Positions 6,098 to 11,556 of a DNA stretch of 12,054 nt are shown here, piece by piece. Source of the stretch: Pseudomonadota bacterium (GTDB taxonomy: Bacteria; Pseudomonadota; Alphaproteobacteria; Rhizobiales; Rhizobiaceae); contig JAEWDP010000115.1 in the NCBI GenBank assembly GCA_023390055.1, forward strand, positions 1 through 12,054, in the 5' to 3' direction. The notes beneath the pieces are model-generated. The model was not told the DNA's origin. It was given only the letters and a program-made list of their open reading frames with translations, and searched no databases. Every line of letters starts with the position of its first letter. Position 1 is the first letter of the stretch. The position numbers and the translations under genes are program-made.

Positions 6098-6391
6098 ATG
6101 ACACTGGTCTATTCAGTTTCGGCCAATACGGCAGCCTATGCAGGCGATGCAATCCGCCAACCACGGCGCATCTCATCAAAGGCACAGGCGGAGGACGTCC
6201 GGCTCGACGCCGACAGAGACGCCTTGCGCGCCGAAACCGGCGACCCCGCTGTCGATCAGTTGATTCCGGCAAGGGCCGTCAGTCTCGACCTGCTTGCACC
6301 GCACAAGCACCCCCAGCACCATACAACGCTTGCACAAGCGCAGGCAGCGTATCGCGACATGGACGACCTGAAGAACCCGCGCGAAAGCTGA
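6098..6391 (+). CDS. Small unrecognised protein
   Basis: A protein of about 97 residues, hydrophilic and without a membrane segment, not assigned to a named family. The N-terminus is MTLVYSVSANTAAYAGDAIRQ, the middle is charged and helical (KAQAEDVRLDADRDALRAETGDPAVDQL), and the tail is His/Pro/Gln-rich (APHKHPQHHTT). Codon use (G/C-ending, typical of the neighbours) supports a real gene. The competing frame at 6070-6411 is very Arg/Pro-rich and looks like a shadow. The ATG at 6098 has GGAAG (6086-6090) at 7-nt spacing. A TTG at 6092 in the same frame is the alternative, with GGAGGAG (6074-6080) 11 nt upstream. It is divergent from crcB and 94 bp before the chemoreceptor. Confidence 0.65.
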   Translation: MTLVYSVSANTAAYAGDAIRQPRRISSKAQAEDVRLDADRDALRAETGDPAVDQLIPARAVSLDLLAPHKHPQHHTTLAQAQAAYRDMDDLKNPRES

Positions 6392-6450
6392 CCTCGTCCT
6401 GCCCGGCGTAATCGCGATCTGCGAACATGGTTCGTTAACCACTGTCAAAG

Positions 6451-6486
6451 CAGTATCTAATGTACCTTGATACTGGGAGGGGTACA
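6451..6486 (+). promoter_or_regulatory. Two mutually exclusive inverted repeats at the chemoreceptor ribosome binding site
   Basis: CAGTATC (6451-6457) is the perfect complement of GATACTG (6469-6475). TGTACC (6461-6466) is the perfect complement of GGTACA (6481-6486), which includes the first base of the ATG. The two helices interleave, so only one can form at a time. The second would enclose the Shine-Dalgarno GGGAGGGG (6475-6482). This could tune translation of the chemoreceptor. Short repeats like these can also occur by chance. Confidence 0.4.
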
Positions 6487-8162
6487 TGCGTGGATTCGGG
6501 TCAGATCAGGCCAATATTGTTGCATCCATATCGAAGTCACAGGCAATCATTGAATTCGACCTCACGGGTAAAATTCTGACAGCCAACGAAAACTTCTGCA
6601 CGACGCTCGGCTATCGCCTCGCAGAAATGGTCGGCAAACACCACAGCATGTTCTGCGACGAGGAGATGGTTTCATCACCAGCCTACGACGCGTTCTGGCG
6701 CAACCTTCAAAACGGTACGTTCGACGCCGGAACCTACAAGCGCATTTCCAAGAGCGGGCGCGAAATCTGGATCCAGGCCAGCTATAATCCGGTCTTCCGG
6801 CGCGGCAGGCCATACAAGGTGGTGAAGATCGCCACAGATATCACCGCTGCAAGGGAGCAGGCTGCCGAAGATGCCGGAAAGCTCGCAGCCCTGTCACGCT
6901 CGCAGGCAATCATCGAGTTCACGCCGTCGGGCGAAATCATCACTGCAAACGAGAATTTCTGCACTGCAATGGGCTATGCGCTCGAAGAAATTGTCGGAAA
7001 GCACCATCGTATCTTCTGTCGCAGGGACTATGCACAAAGCGCAGACTATGAAGCCTTCTGGCAACGCCTGGCCGACGGCCACTTCGAGGCGAACGAATTC
7101 GTGCGCATCGCCAGGGACGGCAGCGAAGTCTGGATCCAGGCGGCATATAATCCGATCCGTGATGCGTCGGGGCGGGTTACCAAAGTCATGAAGTTCGCAA
7201 CCGATGTCACCGAACGGATGTCTGCCATCGGCGAGATCAACAAAGCGCTGGCGGGCCTTGCGGAGGGTGACCTTGCGGTGACACTCCCACGCCCCTTTGT
7301 TCCGTCGATGGAGGGGCTTCGGGACAATTTCAACGGTTCGATCTCCAAACTGAATGACACGATGCGCAAGCTTGGATCATTTTCGGTCGCGATCGCTGAG
7401 GGATCCAGTGAGATCAGCAGTGCAGCCGACAGCTTTTCGCGTCGCACCGAACAGCAGGCAGCTTCTCTGGAACAGACCGCTGCCGCACTCGACGAAATCA
7501 CGATGACCGTGACAGACACAAGCCGTCGTGCCGAAGATGCCGGCAAGCTCGTATCGGCAACGGCCAACGATGCCGAAGCATCCGGTCACGTCATGGAAAA
7601 AGCGATAACCGCGATGGGCGAGATCGAAACATCCTCGCGCGAGATATCGAGTATCCTCGGGGTCATCGACGATATCGCGTTCCAGACGAACCTTCTTGCC
7701 CTCAACGCAGGGGTCGAGGCCGCACGCGCGGGCGAAGCCGGGAAAGGTTTTGCAGTTGTCGCCCAGGAAGTCAGGGAGCTTGCACAACGCGCAGCCACAG
7801 CTGCCAGGGAAATCAAGACATTGATATCAACCTCGGACAAGCTGGTCTCCAACGGCGTCGACATCGTCAGCCGCACCGGCACTGCGCTCAAGCAAATTGT
7901 CGAACAGGTGGCCGAGATGGACCGAAACATTTCCGCCATTGCGGAAGCGGCCCGCGAACAATCCGTCGCGCTGAAGGAGGTTGCCGCAAGCGTCAACTCA
8001 ATGGATCAGGCAACGCAACAAAATGCTGCCATGGCAGAAGAGACGACGGCTGCAAGCGCTGCCCAGGCAAAACAGGCCGCGCTTTTGAGAGAGCAGTTGG
8101 CACAATTTCGATGCGACACGGCAACGACCAGCAGCACGCGCGACAAAATGCGTGCGGCCTGA
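6486..8162 (+). CDS. Soluble methyl-accepting chemotaxis protein with two PAS domains
   Basis: A 558-residue chemoreceptor without a transmembrane segment, so it is probably cytoplasmic and signals through CheW/CheA. PAS1 covers about 14-122 and PAS2 about 135-243. They are clearly duplicates (SKSQAIIEF/SRSQAIIEF, TANENFCT in both, VGKHH in both, WIQASYNP/WIQAAYNP). A HAMP-like segment follows (about 246-295: INKALAGLAEGDLAVTLP), then the methyl-accepting coiled coil (about 300-540). The hairpin tip is DIAFQTNLLALNAGVEAARA, then GEAGKGFAVVAQEVRELAQRA (396-436). No C-terminal CheR-docking pentapeptide is seen. The PAS type resembles those that bind haem or flavin in aerotaxis receptors, but no ligand can be assigned. 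GGAGG stands 5 nt before the ATG. A strong hairpin follows the stop. Confidence 0.94.
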   Translation: MRGFGSDQANIVASISKSQAIIEFDLTGKILTANENFCTTLGYRLAEMVGKHHSMFCDEEMVSSPAYDAFWRNLQNGTFDAGTYKRISKSGREIWIQASYNPVFRRGRPYKVVKIATDITAAREQAAEDAGKLAALSRSQAIIEFTPSGEIITANENFCTAMGYALEEIVGKHHRIFCRRDYAQSADYEAFWQRLADGHFEANEFVRIARDGSEVWIQAAYNPIRDASGRVTKVMKFATDVTERMSAIGEINKALAGLAEGDLAVTLPRPFVPSMEGLRDNFNGSISKLNDTMRKLGSFSVAIAEGSSEISSAADSFSRRTEQQAASLEQTAAALDEITMTVTDTSRRAEDAGKLVSATANDAEASGHVMEKAITAMGEIETSSREISSILGVIDDIAFQTNLLALNAGVEAARAGEAGKGFAVVAQEVRELAQRAATAAREIKTLISTSDKLVSNGVDIVSRTGTALKQIVEQVAEMDRNISAIAEAAREQSVALKEVAASVNSMDQATQQNAAMAEETTAASAAQAKQAALLREQLAQFRCDTATTSSTRDKMRAA

Positions 8163-8166
8163 TGAT

Positions 8167-8194
8167 GGATCGGCGCGCAAAGGCGCGCCGATCC
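8167..8194. terminator. 12-bp perfect hairpin between convergent genes, probable bidirectional terminator
   Basis: GGATCGGCGCGC (8167-8178) pairs perfectly with GCGCGCCGATCC (8183-8194) across an AAAG loop. It lies 4 bp after the chemoreceptor stop and 14 bp beyond the stop of the convergent copper gene, so it can serve both transcripts. There is no T-run on either side, so it may act as a Rho-assisted or 3'-end-protecting structure rather than a classic intrinsic terminator. Confidence 0.65.
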
Positions 8195-8208
8195 TCACCT
8201 GATGACTG

Positions 8209-9186
8209 CTAGTGATGGTCGTGTCCTGCCGGTGATGCAGACCGTACCGGCAGCATGATCTCCACGTCGCCGGCTGTCTCGAAGGTCAATGTAACCGGTA
8301 CGCTGTCACCCTCCTTGAACGGGGTCTTGACGTCCATGAACATCAGGTGCAGTCCGCCTGGCTTCAGTTCAACTGCACCGCCTGCGGGAACGACGATCCC
8401 GGTATCGAGCTTGCGCATCTTCATCACGTCACCCTGCATTGCCATTTCGTGCAGTTCGACCCTGTCGGCGACCGGTGACGTTGCCTTGACAAGCCTGTCA
8501 TCTTGCGAACCGCCATTGTGCACAGTGACGAAGCCACCACCCACCGGCTGGCCAGGCAACATGGCCTTGGTGAAAGCATCTTCCAGTTGCAGATCGCCAG
8601 CCATAACCGACGCTGCGGCTTGAGGCTCAGATCCGTGAGACCCATGTGACCCGTGCTTTGCGGTTGCCTTTGCGGCGACCGTCAGGACAGGCGCCGGACT
8701 TTCCAGGCTGTGCGGGTCGACGCCTTCATCTGCAATATCGGTCCAGGCGACCGTGGCGTCACTGCCGCAAAACTGGGTTGTCGGAAATGCGAGCTTTTCA
8801 TCGGCAGCGACACCGGAGACCTTTCCCCGGACAACGAAAGTGTCGTAGAACTCATCCGGCAGTTCACCACCCTTCCAGCGAATTTCCACCGGACCGGCAT
8901 TCACGGCCGTTCCGTGATCATCGTACGATTTTTCGTATTCGCCGCGGATGATTTCGAGTTCCCAACCTGCCTTTGGTTGCGGCTTTGCGAAGACAAAGCC
9001 TTCGGGTAGCTTCAGGTGCACTTCATTGGTGGCCTTTCCGTCGCAACCATGGGGTATCTGCAGTTCGATGACCGCGTAGCTTTCAGCCGTGACAGTCGGG
9101 CTGGTAAAGGTTGCATGTGCGTGGGCACTGCCCGCTGCCAGTACGGCAAATAGCGCGGCTAGCTGAAACACTTTTGTGTTCGACAT
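8209..9186 (-). CDS. YcnI-like (DUF1775) / PCuAC copper-binding fusion protein, periplasmic
   Basis: A 325-residue exported protein joining two copper-binding modules. Signal peptide 1-23 ends in AHA; cleavage leaves His24 as the N-terminus, as in YcnI copper proteins whose N-terminal His takes part in Cu(II) binding. The DUF1775 domain covers about 24-165 (HATFTSPTV, IRWKGGELPDEFYDTF with Trp104, and Cys48/Cys140). A His-rich linker (KHGSHGSHGS, 177-186) leads to a PCuAC domain (about 195-315) with the motif His246, Met257, His280, Met282. PCuAC proteins deliver Cu(I) to cytochrome c oxidase. Met257 to His280 has 22 intervening residues, against 21 in the published motif. The C-terminus is DHH. 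The start at 9186 is fixed by the signal peptide and AAGGA upstream; the in-frame extension to 9426 is non-coding. The gene lies after a DUF2946-like gene on the same strand. Confidence 0.9.
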   Translation of the reverse strand: MSNTKVFQLAALFAVLAAGSAHAHATFTSPTVTAESYAVIELQIPHGCDGKATNEVHLKLPEGFVFAKPQPKAGWELEIIRGEYEKSYDDHGTAVNAGPVEIRWKGGELPDEFYDTFVVRGKVSGVAADEKLAFPTTQFCGSDATVAWTDIADEGVDPHSLESPAPVLTVAAKATAKHGSHGSHGSEPQAAASVMAGDLQLEDAFTKAMLPGQPVGGGFVTVHNGGSQDDRLVKATSPVADRVELHEMAMQGDVMKMRKLDTGIVVPAGGAVELKPGGLHLMFMDVKTPFKEGDSVPVTLTFETAGDVEIMLPVRSASPAGHDHH

Positions 9187-9202
9187 GGTGGTAATCCTTT
9201 TT

Positions 9203-9236
9203 TCCGGATGCGGGCCCGCGGGCCATGATGTCCGGA
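9203..9236. repeat. TCCGGA repeats flanking a GC palindrome, copper gene leader
   Basis: The 12-bp perfect palindrome GGCCCGCGGGCC (9213-9224) is flanked by TCCGGA at 9203-9208 and 9231-9236. TCCGGA is itself self-complementary, so the whole can fold into a stem. It lies 17-50 bp upstream of the fusion gene start, between the two minus-strand copper genes. It could be an operator or an intercistronic stem; no T-run follows on the minus strand. Confidence 0.4.
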
Positions 9237-9263
9237 TCCTGGTTGATCTGATGGTTTTAAAGA

Positions 9264-9638
9264 TCAGACCAGACGCGGTGGCCCACGTGACATCGGCCGC
9301 GCAAAGGCGGTAAACCCGACCTGCAAGGAAGTGACAGGCAGCGGATTGACCAGATAGGCGTTTTCCAACGGGACGCCGATACCGGCAGGTGGCGATGGCA
9401 GGAGCGTTGAGGCCGCCAACAGGCAAACCTCACAGACCGGGGAGACCGCGTCGTTTGAATGCCCGTTAGAATCAGCACAGATATCCGCGAAACTGCCATC
9501 CGGAAGGCGATAGGTTTCGCTGAAGGCATCGACGGGAAAGGAAGCAAAAACAGGCTTGTGCACCATGCCCAACGACAGGAACACCAGCGCGCAAAAGATG
9601 CGCAACGCGTTCGTCGATGTTGTGGTCCGAAGGGCCAT
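9264..9638 (-). CDS. DUF2946-like exported protein, probable copper-associated
   Basis: A 124-residue protein with a signal-peptide-like N-terminus (ALRIFCALVFLSLGMVHKPVFA, residues 11-32). A Cys/His-containing centre follows: Cys54, His60 and a CxxC pair at 69-72 in SPVCEVCLLAA. The C-terminus is ARPMSRGPP-rich. This layout (signal peptide, CxxC followed by Leu/Ala, terminal RGPP) resembles DUF2946 proteins, which often stand next to copper genes; the family call rests on that resemblance. The ATG at 9638 has only a weak GGA upstream. The YcnI-PCuAC fusion gene follows 77 bp downstream on the same strand, which supports a periplasmic copper role. It is divergent from the gcv operon. Confidence 0.65.
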   Translation of the reverse strand: MALRTTTSTNALRIFCALVFLSLGMVHKPVFASFPVDAFSETYRLPDGSFADICADSNGHSNDAVSPVCEVCLLAASTLLPSPPAGIGVPLENAYLVNPLPVTSLQVGFTAFARPMSRGPPRLV

Positions 9639-9699
9639 GTCATGTATTCCAAGGGTTCAATGCCCATTAACGTACCCCGACATAAAGAGCAAATGACGA

Positions 9700-9722
9700 G
9701 ACGCGTTTCTTTGCGACGCGTC
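9700..9722. repeat. 7-bp inverted repeat in the copper/gcv divergent region
   Basis: GACGCGT (9700-9706) and ACGCGTC (9716-9722) are perfect complements around a 9-nt spacer. On the minus strand it overlaps a TTGACG hexamer (9721-9726) that could be a -35 element for the DUF2946-like gene, although no matching -10 was found. It is a candidate operator or leader hairpin for the copper genes. Confidence 0.4.
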
Positions 9723-9732
9723 AAATCATGCA

Positions 9733-9760
9733 GTGATGCGGCAAGAATCTTGCTCATCAC
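9733..9760. repeat. 11-bp interrupted dyad upstream of the gcv promoter
   Basis: GTGATG (9733-9738) pairs with CATCAC (9755-9760), and inside it GCAAG (9741-9745) pairs with CTTGC (9749-9753) around AAT. This dyad is near-perfect with a small internal asymmetry. It lies 12 bp upstream of the proposed gcv -35 and about 95 bp upstream of the divergent copper gene start. Symmetry and position fit a regulator binding site for either side. No T-run follows. Confidence 0.45.
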
Positions 9761-9772
9761 GACATTTGCCCC

Positions 9773-9800
9773 TTGCCAATGATGGCCACTGACGGATAAT
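9773..9800 (+). promoter_or_regulatory. Sigma-70-type promoter of the gcv operon
   Basis: TTGCCA (9773-9778) and GATAAT (9795-9800) are separated by 16 bp and match the housekeeping consensus at 5 of 6 positions each (TTGACA, TATAAT). A start site near 9806-9808 would place the 5' end of the transcript just before the first glycine aptamer, as expected for a riboswitch-controlled operon. Assigned by inspection only. Confidence 0.6.
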
Positions 9801-9807
9801 GGGCGCT

Positions 9808-9973
9808 ACGATCGTTGGGAGAAACCGCTTTGATGCGGTGCCGAAGGAGCAACCGCCCCGGAAACTCTCAGGCAAAAGGACCAGCGACGGCTTAAACGGA
9901 CTCTGGAGAGTGGCCCGTCATCATACGGGCACGCCGAAGGGATAACAATCTCAGGCGACGAGGACAGAGGGGG
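9808..9973 (+). ncRNA. Tandem glycine riboswitch (gcvT element), two aptamers
   Basis: Aptamer 1 (about 9810-9887) shows the class hallmarks CGTTGGGAGA, GTGCCGAAGGAGCAA, GGAAACTCTCAGGCAAAAGG and ACCAGCGACG. Aptamer 2 (about 9897-9972) shows GGACTCTGGAGAGTGG, ACGCCGAAGGGATAA, CAATCTCAGGCGACGAGG and ACAGAGG. CTCTG (9901-9905) pairs with CAGAG (9965-9969) to close aptamer 2. Such tandem RNAs bind glycine and usually switch gcvTHP on when glycine is abundant. The element ends ~65 nt before gcvT; that interval is the expression platform. It has no T-run terminator, so control is more likely at translation initiation. Confidence 0.96.
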
Positions 9974-9978
9974 CTCAA

Positions 9979-10032
9979 CCGGGCGCAATGCGCCCCCAGT
10001 CGAGCAGTTGCGCAATGCGCGAACCCCGGAGG
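9979..10032 (+). promoter_or_regulatory. Expression platform of the glycine riboswitch with duplicated GCGCAATGCGC hairpins
   Basis: GGGCGC (9981-9986) pairs with GCGCCC (9990-9995) around AAT. The identical 11-mer GCGCAATGCGC occurs at 9983-9993 and again at 10010-10020, each able to form its own hairpin or to pair with the other copy. CCGGG (9979-9983) is complementary to CCCGG (10025-10029), which overlaps the gcvT Shine-Dalgarno GGAGG (10028-10032). That pairing competes with the first hairpin. This suggests a translation on/off switch; it is inferred from base pairing only. Confidence 0.5.
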
Positions 10033-10037
10033 CATCC

Positions 10038-11174
10038 TTGGACGATACCCCTGCCCTCAAACAGACACCTCTTCACGCGCTGCATGTAGCGCTTGACGCA
10101 AAACTCGTTCCCTTTGCCGGTTACGAGATGCCGGTTCAGTATAGCGCCGGTGTCATGAAGGAACATCTCCATACACGCAAAGCGGCCGGTCTCTTCGATG
10201 TATCCCATATGGGACAGGTCATCTTGCGCTCCCGGTCCGGTTCATCCGACGACGTCGCACGTCAACTTGAAGCACTCGTGCCCGTGGATATTGTCGGCCT
10301 GAAACCGGGTCGTCAGCGCTATGGCTTCTTCACCGATGAAAATGGCGGAATCGTCGATGATCTCATGATCACAAACCGTGGTGATCATCTCCTTGTCGTC
10401 GTCAATGCGGCCTGCAAGGAAGCCGATATCGCATACATGAAGGCAAACCTTCCCGGCTGCGATGTCATCCCGCTTGTCGATCAGGCGCTGGTTGCACTTC
10501 AGGGCCCAAAAGCCGAAGAGGTCCTTTCAACCCTGTGGCCGGACGTATCAGGCATGCGGTTCATGGACGTTCACGATGCAACGATCCTTGGAGCCGATTG
10601 CATCGTGTCGCGCTCCGGCTATTCCGGCGAGGACGGCTTCGAGATTTCCATGCCCGCCGACCAAGCCGAAGCGATCGCACGTGCTCTGCTTAAACATCCC
10701 GATTGCGAACCTGTCGGGCTCGGAGCGCGCGATTCGCTCCGCCTTGAGGCCGGACTATGCCTTTACGGCAACGATATCGACACCACGACAAGCCCTGTCG
10801 AAGCTTCGCTTGAATGGGCAATCCAGAAGGTCCGGCGCACGGATGGCGCAAGAGCTGGCGGTTTTCCGGGAGCCGAGCGCATCCTCGAGGAACTGGAAAA
10901 CGGCACGACCCGGCATCGCGTCGGGCTCAAGCCCGTCGGCAAGGCCCCGGTACGCGCGCATGCACAGCTGTTTGCCGATGCCGCGGGCCAGCGCCATGTC
11001 GGCATGGTGACGTCGGGAACATTCGGCCCCTCGGTCGAGGGCCCGCTCGCCATGGGTTATGTCCCGAGCTACTACCGCGAGCCCGGCACCCACGTCTATG
11101 CGGACGTTCGAGGCAAGTACCTGCCGATGGTCGTTACCACCCTTCCCTTCATCAAACCCACCTACAAACGCTAA
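10038..11174 (+). CDS. gcvT: Aminomethyltransferase, glycine cleavage T protein (TTG start)
   Basis: A 378-residue T protein. It releases ammonia from the aminomethyl-lipoyl H protein and passes the carbon to tetrahydrofolate, giving 5,10-methylene-THF. Family blocks are VPFAGYEMPVQY (24-35), DVSHMGQ (54-60), GGIVDDLMITN with the conserved Asp near 107 (103-113), SRSGYSGEDGFEI (191-203), GLGARDSLRLEAGLCLYGND (227-246), and a C-terminal barrel (HVGMVTSGTFGPSVEGPLAM). The TTG at 10038 is the best start: GGAGG (10028-10032) sits 5 nt upstream, and MDDTPALKQTPLHALH matches rhizobial GcvT N-termini. An in-frame TTG at 10008 lacks a Shine-Dalgarno and would lie in the riboswitch platform. First gene of gcvTHP, under the glycine riboswitch. 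Confidence 0.97.
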   Translation: MDDTPALKQTPLHALHVALDAKLVPFAGYEMPVQYSAGVMKEHLHTRKAAGLFDVSHMGQVILRSRSGSSDDVARQLEALVPVDIVGLKPGRQRYGFFTDENGGIVDDLMITNRGDHLLVVVNAACKEADIAYMKANLPGCDVIPLVDQALVALQGPKAEEVLSTLWPDVSGMRFMDVHDATILGADCIVSRSGYSGEDGFEISMPADQAEAIARALLKHPDCEPVGLGARDSLRLEAGLCLYGNDIDTTTSPVEASLEWAIQKVRRTDGARAGGFPGAERILEELENGTTRHRVGLKPVGKAPVRAHAQLFADAAGQRHVGMVTSGTFGPSVEGPLAMGYVPSYYREPGTHVYADVRGKYLPMVVTTLPFIKPTYKR

Positions 11175-11193
11175 GACTTCCGGAGAAAACCCA

Positions 11194-11556
11194 ATGCTGA
11201 AGTTTACACCCGAACACGAATGGCTGAAGCTCGACGGCGATGTCGCCACCGTCGGCATCACCATCCATGCAGCCGAGCAGCTCGGCGATCTTGTCTTCGT
11301 GGAACTGCCGGAAGTTGGCGCCAATCTGACGAAGGACGGTGACGGCGCAACTGTTGAATCCGTCAAGGCTGCATCCGACGTCTATTGTCCGCTCGACGGC
11401 GAAGTAACGGAAATCAATCAGGCGATCGTCGACGATCCATCCATCGTCAATTCAGATCCCCAGGGCGCCGGTTGGTTCTTCAAGCTGAAGCTTAAGAACC
11501 TTGCAGATGCTGATGATCTTCTTGACGAAGCAGCCTACAAGGATCTGGTTTCATGA
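11194..11556 (+). CDS. gcvH: Glycine cleavage system H protein
   Basis: A 120-residue lipoyl carrier that shuttles the aminomethyl group between the P, T and L proteins. The lipoylation site is Lys58 in VESVKAASD, and other family blocks are MLKFTPEHEWLKLDGD (1-16), TVGITIHAAEQLGDLVFVEL (19-38), CPLDGEVTEIN (65-75) and GAGWFFKLKLKN (91-102). Length is normal and no residues are missing. GGAG lies about 9 nt before the ATG. It starts 19 bp after gcvT, and its TGA overlaps the gcvP ATG by 4 bp (ATGA, 11553-11556), consistent with coupled, stoichiometric expression. Confidence 0.98.
   Translation: MLKFTPEHEWLKLDGDVATVGITIHAAEQLGDLVFVELPEVGANLTKDGDGATVESVKAASDVYCPLDGEVTEINQAIVDDPSIVNSDPQGAGWFFKLKLKNLADADDLLDEAAYKDLVS

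Noticed and set aside
6070..6411. Arg/Pro-rich plus-strand frame overlapping the small gene
   Set aside because: Its composition is typical of a shifted frame of GC-rich coding DNA; the alternative frame has normal composition and a proper start.
9187..9426. N-terminal extension of the YcnI-PCuAC protein
   Set aside because: It would bury the clear signal peptide and overlap the DUF2946-like gene; MSNTK at 9186 with AAGGA upstream is the natural start.
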